A DNA stretch of 64,000 nt. Origin: Actinotignum timonense. Lineage in GTDB: Bacteria > Actinomycetota > Actinomycetes > Actinomycetales > Actinomycetaceae. The stretch's first letter is position 1; the number at the start of each line of letters is the position of its first letter. This document shows, piece after piece, positions 24,387 to 32,281 of this stretch. The stretch covers positions 1-64,000 of the forward strand of contig NZ_JASOKT010000008.1 of assembly GCF_030216305.1 (NCBI RefSeq). The letters are read 5' to 3'. The notes under the pieces were generated by a model, which worked only from the letters and a program-made list of their open reading frames with translations, did no database searches and was not told the DNA's origin. A program made the position numbers and the translations under genes.

Positions 24387-26045
24387 GTGCCCGCTTTTAT
24401 CACGCATCTGCGTTCACTACTGCCCTGCACCGATGACCTACGCGCCACCAAAAAATATTGGCGCCAGGATATTGCCGCGGGCATCACGGTGGGAATCGTA
24501 GCGCTCCCCCTCGCCCTGGCTTTCGCTATTTCCAGCGGCCTGAGCGCGGAGGCCGGCCTCATTACCGCCATCGTTGCGGGAATTATCGCGGCAATCTTCG
24601 GCGGCTCCAATTACCAGATCTCCGGGCCCACCGGCGCCATGGCGGTCATCTTGGCACCCATCGTGGCCGCGCACGGTGCGCGAGTGGTGCCGCTCCTGTG
24701 CCTCATGGCGGGAGGCCTCATCCTCCTGGCCGGTGTGCTGGGCCTGGGGCGCGCCGTCTCCCTCATCCCCTGGCCGGTGATCGAAGGTTTCACGGTGGGC
24801 ATCGCCGCCATTCTTTTCTTCCAGCAGGTCCCCAATATTATCGGCGTGGAGGCCCGCGCCGGCCTAAGCACCCTCCCGGCGGCGTTCGACGCCCTCACCC
24901 GCATAACCCCCGCAACGGCGCTCACCACGGGGCTGCTTTGCCTGGCCGCCATCGTCATTATCGCGGCGTGCACGAAAATCTCGAAGAAGCTCCCCGGTTC
25001 CCTCATCGCGGTACTGGTGGTGAGCATCATCGCCTGGGCTGCCGGCCTCACGGTGCCCACCATCGGCATCATCCCCTCCACTCTCCCCGCCCCGGTCGTC
25101 CCCGAAATCTCCATAGGCCTCCTTAGCGCCCTGGCGCCGGGCGCGCTCGCGGTGGCGGCCCTGGCGGGTATCGAGTCGCTCATCTCCGCGCGGATCGCGG
25201 CGGGGATGGTGCGCGGCGGTAGCTATTCTCCGGATCGGGAGCTGGTGGGCCAGGGCCTGGCGTCGGTGGGCTGCGGACTTTTCGGCGGCATGCCCGCCAC
25301 CGGCGCCATTGTCCGCACCGCCGTGAATGTGCGTTCGGGTGGGCGTTCGCGCCTGGCCGCCCTCATCCACTCCCTGGTGCTCATTGCGGTGGTGTATCTG
25401 GCCTCCGCCGCGGTCTCGGCTATCCCGCTCTCGGTTCTTGCCGGCGTGCTGGTGGTGACCTGCTACCGCATGATTAATCCGGATACGGTGCGCCAGGTGA
25501 TGCGTTCCAACCGCTCCGACGCCTCCGTTTTCGTGATCACGACGATTATTACGGTGGGTCTGGATATTATTTGGGCGATCACCGTGGGAATTATTATTTC
25601 CGGGATTCTGGTGTTGCGGCGCATGGCGAACCGTTCGGGTATTTTCCGCGAAGATCTCCCCTCCGATCCGAAAATTGCTATTTTGCGGGTAGACGGCACC
25701 ATGTTTTTCGGCGTGGGCGACCGCATCGAGCGCGAAATCCCGCGCCTGGCGGGCGTGGACGTGGTAATTTTGCGCCTCTCCCGCGTCGGAATCGTGGACG
25801 CCACCGGGGTGCGAGCCCTGGCGCAGGTGGTCGACCGCCTGGTCGATGCCGGCAATACCGTGCTGGTCAAGGGCCTACCCAAGCAGGTACAAGAGATGGC
25901 CCAGCGCATGGAACTGGGCCAACTCAGCATCGGCGATTATCTTTTCGCGGATATGGACGGCGCGATGGCGCAGGCCCGCCGCATCGTGGCCGCGAATGGC
26001 AGCTCCACCGCCACCGGCCGTTTCCGCGCGGTGGAAGAAACGTAG
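24387..26045 (+). CDS. SulP-family anion transporter with STAS domain
   Basis: Transporter of 552 residues. The membrane part (about 20-400) has the SulP consensus regions: ITVGIVALPLALAFAISSG, NYQISGPTGAMAVIL and GGMPATGAIVRTAVNVRSGGRS. A cytoplasmic STAS domain (about 430-535) follows, with the conserved DATGVRAL loop. Members import sulfate, bicarbonate or dicarboxylates; nothing adjacent (no carbonic anhydrase, no sulfate-assimilation gene) chooses between these. Start GTG 24387 with GAAAGG upstream. It ends before a T-run terminator at 26102-26145. Confidence 0.92.
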   Translation: MPAFITHLRSLLPCTDDLRATKKYWRQDIAAGITVGIVALPLALAFAISSGLSAEAGLITAIVAGIIAAIFGGSNYQISGPTGAMAVILAPIVAAHGARVVPLLCLMAGGLILLAGVLGLGRAVSLIPWPVIEGFTVGIAAILFFQQVPNIIGVEARAGLSTLPAAFDALTRITPATALTTGLLCLAAIVIIAACTKISKKLPGSLIAVLVVSIIAWAAGLTVPTIGIIPSTLPAPVVPEISIGLLSALAPGALAVAALAGIESLISARIAAGMVRGGSYSPDRELVGQGLASVGCGLFGGMPATGAIVRTAVNVRSGGRSRLAALIHSLVLIAVVYLASAAVSAIPLSVLAGVLVVTCYRMINPDTVRQVMRSNRSDASVFVITTIITVGLDIIWAITVGIIISGILVLRRMANRSGIFREDLPSDPKIAILRVDGTMFFGVGDRIEREIPRLAGVDVVILRLSRVGIVDATGVRALAQVVDRLVDAGNTVLVKGLPKQVQEMAQRMELGQLSIGDYLFADMDGAMAQARRIVAANGSSTATGRFRAVEET

Positions 26046-26101
26046 GCCCCCCATCATCTACCGGTCCCGCACATTTCCTGGTACCGTTTCCGGTGACAGG
26101 A

Positions 26102-26145
26102 CTCCCCGCACCTCTCGTAGAAGTGTCCCAGGGGAGACGTTTTTT
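26102..26145 (+). terminator. Rho-independent terminator after SulP
   Basis: CTCCCC (26102-26107) pairs with GGGGAG (26131-26136), followed by six T residues at 26140-26145. Confidence 0.75.
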
Positions 26146-26197
26146 CTCACCACCCCGCGAACCATGCACCGCAGCCTTTTCGCGCACTTGCGGAATA

Positions 26198-26211
26198 GGT
26201 ACGACGACGCC
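26198..26211 (+). repeat. Dispersed intergenic motif copy, best match (GGTACGACGACGCC)
   Basis: Full 14-bp form, between the convergent SulP and MFS genes. Confidence 0.6.
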
Positions 26212-26221
26212 GCCTCCCCCG

Positions 26222-27475
26222 CTACCGCCTAAACGAGGGATGCACCGCACTCATGAGAATGCCCAATGCCAACAGCACCACGCAGACCGCAATCGGTAGC
26301 CACGGTGCGATCCCATAGAGCGCCGTGGACGCAACAGGGGCCAGCACATAGGCCATGCCGTTATTGGCATTGATGAGCCCGGCCATGCCGCCCTGTTCGT
26401 GCGGCTCCATCTTCAGGGTAGGAGCGGTGTTATAGCCCGGCATTGCTAAGCCGGAGCCGAGCCCCGCCAGCACGCAGGCCAGCACGAAAATCCACAGGTG
26501 GCTCGGGTGGAGCAACAGGGCCACCGCCACGAAGAAAATCACCAACCCGCGGCGGAAGAGCTGCACCGCATTCCAGCCGAGCCGCGGCGCCAGCGCGGCC
26601 TGGGCGATAATCATGACCACTCCCATAATGGACATGCACAAGGCCGTAAATCCGGCGGTGGCCGCCGCTTCCAGCCCCAATGCGTCTTGGAGCAGGAAGC
26701 CGAACACGGTGGTCAGGGTGGAAAATACGGTGAACATGAGGAATCCGCAGGCCAGGAAGGCGAATGCCCGCGGGTCGAAATAGCTGACTTTGGCAGGCTT
26801 CTCCACCCGCTTTTCACCCCGGGTGGGCTTGAAGGTCACCAGCAGCACCACAACCCCGGCCAGGATCATGAGCGGCATGACCACCAGCGGCAGCATAAAG
26901 CCGCCGAGGGCCGCCAGGCTCCCACCCACCAGCGCACCGAGGATGGTGGCGAATCCTTGCGCGGCGCCCAGCATGCCCACGCCTTTGACTCGCTGCGCCT
27001 CACTATAGGTGTGGGTGATGATGTAGGTCTGGGCAGCGGGCGTGATCGCGGCAATGGATCCGCCGTACAGCAGGCCCCGGGTGAACACCACCCCGACCAC
27101 CAAAGCGCTCCCAACCAACGCTCCTTGCAAGCCAAACCAGGCCACTACCGCGAAGGCAGCGAGCGCGGTGGCCGCGCCCAGCATCCCCGTCACCAGAATG
27201 GGGCGGGTGCCCCGCCGCAGGGAGACCCTCCCCCACGTGGTTGAGCTGAGCGAGAGCACGATGGCTGCCAGGGAGATCGTCGCCCCGATATGCCATTCTT
27301 GTAGGCCGATTTCGCGCGAGAGCGGGGCAATAATCGGGTTGAGAATCATCTGGCCCATATAGGCCAGCAGTACCGTCAGGAATAGCGGGAACAGGCCCGG
27401 AATCTGGCCCTTTGTTGAGCCAGTCTCCAATTCCGGTTCCGCTGCCGGTTGCGGGTGAGTATTCGCGTCGGTCAT
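26222..27475 (-). CDS. MFS efflux transporter under TetR control
   Basis: Permease of 417 residues with twelve predicted helices after a 25-residue hydrophilic N-terminus. It resembles drug-efflux members of the major facilitator superfamily (TetA/MdtG-like), with SSTTWGRVSLRRGTRP in the first cytoplasmic loop. Start is ATG after AAAAGGAAG. It diverges from a TetR regulator, and its promoter contains the operator in the spacer, so it should be repressed until an inducer, probably an exported toxic compound, binds the regulator. Confidence 0.88.
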   Translation of the reverse strand: MTDANTHPQPAAEPELETGSTKGQIPGLFPLFLTVLLAYMGQMILNPIIAPLSREIGLQEWHIGATISLAAIVLSLSSTTWGRVSLRRGTRPILVTGMLGAATALAAFAVVAWFGLQGALVGSALVVGVVFTRGLLYGGSIAAITPAAQTYIITHTYSEAQRVKGVGMLGAAQGFATILGALVGGSLAALGGFMLPLVVMPLMILAGVVVLLVTFKPTRGEKRVEKPAKVSYFDPRAFAFLACGFLMFTVFSTLTTVFGFLLQDALGLEAAATAGFTALCMSIMGVVMIIAQAALAPRLGWNAVQLFRRGLVIFFVAVALLLHPSHLWIFVLACVLAGLGSGLAMPGYNTAPTLKMEPHEQGGMAGLINANNGMAYVLAPVASTALYGIAPWLPIAVCVVLLALGILMSAVHPSFRR

Positions 27476-27513
27476 AGCGCTTCCTTTTCAGAAGTAATGG
27501 GTGAACGGCACAC

Positions 27514-27542
27514 ACACTAGAACACTGTTCTAGTAATGTCAA
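27514..27542 (-). promoter_or_regulatory. Canonical promoter of the MFS efflux gene
   Basis: On the minus strand, TTGACA (27542-27537) and TAGTGT (27519-27514) are separated by exactly 17 bp. The TetR operator fills the spacer and the first bases of the -10 box. Confidence 0.75.
27516..27534. promoter_or_regulatory. TetR operator
   Basis: ACTAGAACACTGTTCTAGT is a perfect 9-1-9 palindrome midway between the divergent MFS and TetR genes. It overlaps the MFS promoter spacer and lies just upstream of the regulator's own -35 position, so it can control both. Confidence 0.85.
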
Positions 27543-27555
27543 TGCGGGGTGGCGA

Positions 27556-27561
27556 TATGCT
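27556..27561 (+). promoter_or_regulatory. -10 box of a leaderless promoter (TetR gene)
   Basis: TATGCT, then 6 nt, then the ATG at 27568. Confidence 0.55.
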
Positions 27562-27567
27562 GGGCAT

Positions 27568-28266
27568 ATGCACGCTAAATCCGTGAACACCGGCCGGCGC
27601 GTCGGTCTGACCCAGGATAAAATTCGCCACGCCGCCCAGGCCCTCTCCCGTGACCGCGGCATCGAAAACTGGTCGATTCGCGATTTAGCGCTTGAACTCA
27701 AAGTCTCCCCTTCGGTGATTTACCACTATTTCGCCAACCGGGACGCCATCGTCGATGCCGTCATCGCGCATCTCATCGGCTCTATCGCTCTGCCCGAAAC
27801 AAGCTTGGAGTGGAAGGAGTGGTTCATGGCGCTGGCTCAGAACGCCCGCCCGGTTCTGCTTGAACATCCGGGGGTGACGGAGCGGATGATGCACGGCAAT
27901 TTCAGTGCCGAGATGCTCCCCCTCCTTGAAGCATCTTTCGAAAAGTTGCACGAGGCCGGTTTCCGCCATCACGCCCCGCAGGCTTACACCATGATTATCA
28001 ATACAATTCTGTGGGCGATTACGGCGCGTAATTTGCGCAGCCCCACTCGCCGCGAGCAGCGCCACGATCTAGGCCGCATGGTGGCCGAGGCTCAGCCCCT
28101 GGCCGCCACCTCCACCGCGCTCACCGATATGCTCACCAACTACCTGCTGCCCCTCACGGATCCGCAGAACGAAAACCAGATGAGCCAGGAATACTTCACC
28201 ATCATGGTGCAAGCCCTCCTGGTGGGCCTGGAACAAACGCTCCTCCCCCGCGAAAGCCCTAACTAA
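27568..28266 (+). CDS. TetR-family transcriptional regulator
   Basis: Repressor of 232 residues. The HTH is at about 17-65 (TQDKIRHAAQALSRDRGIE ... VSPSVIYHYFANRDAIVDAVI), with the family signature in the recognition helix. The C-terminal domain (about 75-225) resembles TetR_C-type ligand domains. Divergent from the MFS efflux gene and probably its repressor through the palindrome at 27516-27534. Leaderless start. Confidence 0.9.
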   Translation: MHAKSVNTGRRVGLTQDKIRHAAQALSRDRGIENWSIRDLALELKVSPSVIYHYFANRDAIVDAVIAHLIGSIALPETSLEWKEWFMALAQNARPVLLEHPGVTERMMHGNFSAEMLPLLEASFEKLHEAGFRHHAPQAYTMIINTILWAITARNLRSPTRREQRHDLGRMVAEAQPLAATSTALTDMLTNYLLPLTDPQNENQMSQEYFTIMVQALLVGLEQTLLPRESPN

Positions 28267-28396
28267 CGCGCACCGATGAGCGCACACCTACAGCAGCACC
28301 CGCAGCAGTCCCTACCGCCGAGCCACCGCCTAAGATAGTCCCATACCACCCCGGCCCGCACCCGCGCGCCCGGGCCCGCCGTGAAAGGAGCCGCGC

Positions 28397-31147
28397 GTGG
28401 CACTGACCCTATCCACCATCGAGGAAAGCGTGCGCGCGCTGGCCGGCCAACCCAGCTACACCCGCGATTTCTTCTTTGACCTGCTGCGCGCGTACGGCAT
28501 CTCAAAATCTTCCATCGCCCGCCTGCGTTCCACCACCGCCAGCTCGATCAACGTCGCGGCCGACCGTGAACACGAAATCGCATGGAAAAACAAACTGTAC
28601 ATCCGCGAAACCACCGGCGACCTCGTGGCCGCGGCCCTCGATCTCAAAACCAGCGACACCGCGATCCGCTACAACACCCGTTTCGTCATCGCCACCGATT
28701 ACACCAGCCTCGCCGCCTTCGATACCAAAACGGGCGATTCCCTCATCACCCCGCTCGCGCAGATCGACAAAAACATCACATTCTTCCTGCCGTGGGCGAA
28801 TATGGAGCGCCGCGATTTCGCCTCGGATACCAAAGCGGACCGCCGCGCCGCCGAACACATGAGCAAGCTCTACGACGACCTCCTCGAAGCCAGCCCGGAT
28901 ATGCTCACCGACGCCGCGTCCCGCCACGGCCTCAATATTTTCTTCACCCGCCTCCTTTTCTGCTTCTTCGCGGAGGACACCGGCATTTTCGCGCGCGGCC
29001 AGTTCACCAGCGCCATCGGCTCCTTCACCGCCCGCGACGGCTCGGACACCGCGGAATTCCTCCGCACCCTCTTCCGCGCCCTCGACACCCCGAACGCCGC
29101 GGACAAACCCGTTTACCTGCAAGACTTCCCGTACGTCAACGGTCGCCTTTTCCGTATTAATAACGACGACGACGCCTCTTTGGCTGTCCCCCACTTCACC
29201 ATGGCGGCCCGGGACTCCCTCTTGCGGCTCGGCACCCTGGATTGGTCAGAAATCAACCCGGATATTTTCGGTTCCATGTTCCAGGGCGTGGTCGATAAGC
29301 AGCAGCGCGCCAACCTGGGCCAGCACTACACCTCGGTGCCGAATATCTTCAAAACCATCCGCCCGCTCTTCCTCGACGAGCTGGAACAGCAATACGATGC
29401 CGCCGCCAACTCGGTGAAGAAACTGCGGGATTTACTGGCTCGTATCCAAAGCATTAAGGTATTCGATCCCGGGTGCGGCAGCGGCAATTTCCTTGTTATT
29501 GCTTATAAAGCGCTGCGCCAGCTGGAGCATAGAATCCTGGAGCGCATCGATAGCCTCTCCACCTCGGGCTCCTGGTCGCTGCTGGGGATGGGGGAGGAAG
29601 AAAAGCTGGGCGCGGCTACCCTGGGCCTGGCTTCTTCGGTTATCAATATTGAGAACTTCTACGGCATCGAAATCGATGACGTCTCGGTCGAAATGGCGAT
29701 CCTCTCGCTCTGGATTGCCAAGCACCAGATGAATGAGGAATTCGCGGAGAAATTCGGCGTGGATATTCCCCTCATCCCGCTCAAGGAAACCGGGCATATT
29801 GTGCACGGGAATGCTACCCGCCTCGACTGGAATGAGGTCTGCCCCAATAACGGAACAGATGAAATTTACATTATCGGAAATCCGCCGTATGTGGGAAGTA
29901 CGTACCAGACCAAGGACCAGAAGGATGACTTCGCCTATGTTTTCGATAGCGCGAAGTACCCGAAGAAGCTCGATTACGTTGCTCTGTGGTTCATTGAGGG
30001 AGCGAATTACATTCGCGGCACCCGCGCCAAACTCGCTTTTGTGACCACGAATTCCATTACCCAGGGCGAGCAGGTCGCCCTTCTCCACCCCCATGTATTC
30101 ACGGGCGGCATTGAAATCGGCTACGCCTACACCTCTTTCAAGTGGAGTAATAACGCCTCCCATAATGCCGGGGTGACCGTTGCAGTTATTGGCCTGCGCA
30201 ATGAATCCTCCGAGCCTAAATACCTCTTCACGGACCTGGTGCGAACTCCAGTTGAGAATATTAACGCCTACCTCATTGCTGGCGAGAGCACCTTCGTCAC
30301 TGCAAGAAGCACAACTTTATCCCCGTCCCTACCGAAAATGACCAAGGGATCCCAACCGACTGACGGCGGTAATCTCATCCTTTCGGATCAAGAAGCAGAA
30401 GATCTTCTCACCAGCCATCCCGAGCTTTCCGAAGTCCTCAAACAGTTCGTAGGAGCTGATGATTACATCAACGGGAAAGACCGCTACTGCCTGTGGCTCA
30501 CGGAAGAAAACTGGCACCAAGCAGCCGAAATTCCGGAAGTAAAGCAGCGCCTGGACCGCGTTTCCGCTATGCGTTCGGCCAGCACAAAGAAGCAGACCCA
30601 AGAGTTTGCTGCTATTCCTTGGCGATTTGGGGAAGTCCGCTATAAGCCTACGGATTCGATTATTGTTCCAAGTGTTTCTTCGGAACGCCGTGAGTACGTT
30701 CCCGTCGGCTACCTTGGCCCAGACACCGTCATTTCCAACCTGGCGTTCGCTATCTACGATGCTGGGCCATGGTTGTTCGCGTTGCTGACCTCGAAAATGC
30801 ACATGGCTTGGCTACGCGCTGTTGGCGGGAAGATGAAAACCGACTTCCGGTACTCGAATACCTTGGTGTATAACACTTTCCCCGTGCCAGAGTTGTCGGC
30901 GTCGTCGAAAGAAGAACTCACGAAACGTGCGCTACGCGTACTCGATGTACGCGAATACCACTGCGAAAAAACCTTAGCCGAGCTCTACGACCCGGACCTT
31001 ATGCCACGCAACCTCCGCGAAGCGCACGAAAAAATTGACGAGGCAGTCGATAGACTTTATCGCAACAAGCCCTTTGCTTCTGATGAGGAGCGGCTGGCCG
31101 TCCTGTTTGAGAAATATCAGCAGCTCGTTGCGGCGGAGGGGAAGTAG
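28397..31147 (+). CDS. Large class I DNA methyltransferase, MmeI-like (type IIL/IIG family)
   Basis: Protein of 916 residues, about the length of MmeI (a single-chain restriction-modification enzyme). Motif I is FDPGCGSGNF at about 356-365 and the N6-adenine motif is NPPY at 495-498. The following block (GNPPYVGSTYQTKDQKDD, then ITQGEQVALL) matches the MmeI methyltransferase and spacer regions. The last 300 residues would be the target-recognition domain. The N-terminal 140 residues occupy the place of the nuclease domain, but no clear PD-(D/E)XK motif can be seen, so cleavage activity is doubtful. No separate restriction gene is adjacent. Start GTG after AAAGGAGCC; tesB begins 1 nt after the stop. 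Confidence 0.85.
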   Translation: MALTLSTIEESVRALAGQPSYTRDFFFDLLRAYGISKSSIARLRSTTASSINVAADREHEIAWKNKLYIRETTGDLVAAALDLKTSDTAIRYNTRFVIATDYTSLAAFDTKTGDSLITPLAQIDKNITFFLPWANMERRDFASDTKADRRAAEHMSKLYDDLLEASPDMLTDAASRHGLNIFFTRLLFCFFAEDTGIFARGQFTSAIGSFTARDGSDTAEFLRTLFRALDTPNAADKPVYLQDFPYVNGRLFRINNDDDASLAVPHFTMAARDSLLRLGTLDWSEINPDIFGSMFQGVVDKQQRANLGQHYTSVPNIFKTIRPLFLDELEQQYDAAANSVKKLRDLLARIQSIKVFDPGCGSGNFLVIAYKALRQLEHRILERIDSLSTSGSWSLLGMGEEEKLGAATLGLASSVINIENFYGIEIDDVSVEMAILSLWIAKHQMNEEFAEKFGVDIPLIPLKETGHIVHGNATRLDWNEVCPNNGTDEIYIIGNPPYVGSTYQTKDQKDDFAYVFDSAKYPKKLDYVALWFIEGANYIRGTRAKLAFVTTNSITQGEQVALLHPHVFTGGIEIGYAYTSFKWSNNASHNAGVTVAVIGLRNESSEPKYLFTDLVRTPVENINAYLIAGESTFVTARSTTLSPSLPKMTKGSQPTDGGNLILSDQEAEDLLTSHPELSEVLKQFVGADDYINGKDRYCLWLTEENWHQAAEIPEVKQRLDRVSAMRSASTKKQTQEFAAIPWRFGEVRYKPTDSIIVPSVSSERREYVPVGYLGPDTVISNLAFAIYDAGPWLFALLTSKMHMAWLRAVGGKMKTDFRYSNTLVYNTFPVPELSASSKEELTKRALRVLDVREYHCEKTLAELYDPDLMPRNLREAHEKIDEAVDRLYRNKPFASDEERLAVLFEKYQQLVAAEGK

Positions 31148-31148
31148 C

Positions 31149-32114
31149 GTGGCGCGCGCCGCCGGGAGTGAGGAAGATATGCACCGCATCGATATACCGG
31201 AAACGCACACCGAGCCCTTGGCGTCGATTCTCAATAATTTGCGGCTGGAGCGCTGCGGGACGGGGCGGTATCGCGGCCAAAACCTGGTGCAGATCACCGG
31301 GAAAGTGTACGGCGGGCAGGTGCTCGGGCAGGCCACGATGGCGGCGGCTGATGATGTGCAGCGCTCGCTCGGCATCGGGGAGGATGAGCGGCTGGCGCAT
31401 TCCATTACCGCGGCGTTCCAGCGGGCCGGGCACCTGGATGAGCCTATCGAGTTCCAGGTGGAGGAGATCAACGATCTGCGCTCCTTCTCTACCCGGAATG
31501 TCACGGCGTACCAGGGTGACCGTTTGATTTTCACGGCGCGGGTGTCGTTCCAATTGCGCCAGCCCGGGCCTACCCTGGCTTCCTCCATGCCGGATGTTCC
31601 CGGGCCGGAGGGGCTGCCTTCGTCGGTGGATTTCTTCGGGGCGCTCGATAATGTGTTCGCGAAGGTGATGTCGTCCACGAACGGGATTGATATGCGGCGG
31701 GTGGAAGGTGATATCTACCTGCGGCCGGATCCGGGGCGGTCCCCGCGCCAGCATCTGTGGCTGCGGGCGCGTTCGCCGATGCCGGAAGGGACCTCGCGTA
31801 CCCTCCAGCGGGCGATGCTCGGGTATTCAGCGGACCAGTTCATGTTGGAGCCGGCCTTGCGGGCCCTCGGGCTGGCCTGGCTTTCCCGCGGGATTTCGGT
31901 GGCGACTCTTGATCACGCGATCTGGTGGCATCGCAATTTTGATATGTCGGAGTGGATTCTGGCGGAGATGGAATGTGTTTCCGCGCAGAACGGGCGCGCC
32001 CTGGTGAACGCAAAGTTCTTCCAGGACGGCCGCCACATTGCCTCCATGAGCCAAGAAGGGATGGTCCGGGTGCCAGAACGACACCCGGACCATCCCGAGC
32101 AGCATGTCGAGTAG
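31149..32114 (+). CDS. tesB: Acyl-CoA thioesterase II
   Basis: Double-hotdog thioesterase of 321 residues that hydrolyses acyl-CoA to fatty acid and CoA. TesB features: GGQVLGQATMAAA in the first hotdog, then FQRAGHLDEPIEFQVE, and the second hotdog with LDHAIWWHRNFDMSEWILAEM (catalytic Asp) and the closing Gln/Thr region. Start chosen at GTG 31149, one base after the methyltransferase stop, with GGAGG 10 nt upstream; an ATG ten codons later is possible. The last 19 codons form a 15-bp hairpin, so the C-terminal tail is probably dictated by an embedded terminator. Confidence 0.9.
   Translation: MARAAGSEEDMHRIDIPETHTEPLASILNNLRLERCGTGRYRGQNLVQITGKVYGGQVLGQATMAAADDVQRSLGIGEDERLAHSITAAFQRAGHLDEPIEFQVEEINDLRSFSTRNVTAYQGDRLIFTARVSFQLRQPGPTLASSMPDVPGPEGLPSSVDFFGALDNVFAKVMSSTNGIDMRRVEGDIYLRPDPGRSPRQHLWLRARSPMPEGTSRTLQRAMLGYSADQFMLEPALRALGLAWLSRGISVATLDHAIWWHRNFDMSEWILAEMECVSAQNGRALVNAKFFQDGRHIASMSQEGMVRVPERHPDHPEQHVE
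32058..32096 (+). terminator. 15-bp hairpin inside the 3' end of tesB
   Basis: GGGATGGTCCGGGTG (32058-32072) and CACCCGGACCATCCC (32082-32096) are perfectly complementary around a 9-nt loop. A second hairpin, GAGTAGCT/AGCTACTC (32109-32130), spans the stop codon. Together they probably end the transcript. Confidence 0.75.
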
Positions 32115-32230
32115 CTGGCGGCAGCTACTCAATGTGGGCGCTGCGCGCGTGGGCATAAGCGGTTGACTCGTGCCCGTACGCAGTAAGCACGCCTGAACTT
32201 TTCGCACGCGCGCTTAGCGCGGCGGCTCGC

Positions 32231-32281
32231 CTAGCGCGCCAGTTTGTCTAGCGCGTGAGCTTGTTTAGCGCGTGAGCTTGC
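32231..32281. repeat. 17-bp tandem repeat, three copies
   Basis: Units at 32231-32247, 32248-32264 and 32265-32281 share TAGCGCGYSAGYTTG. The last unit contains the stop codon and final codons of ettA; the other two lie just downstream. This is probably slippage expansion of the gene end. Confidence 0.85.

Noticed and set aside
30999..31754. Minus-strand frame across the tesB start
   Set aside because: Overlaps the end of the methyltransferase and the start of tesB in antisense; no domain or ribosome site.
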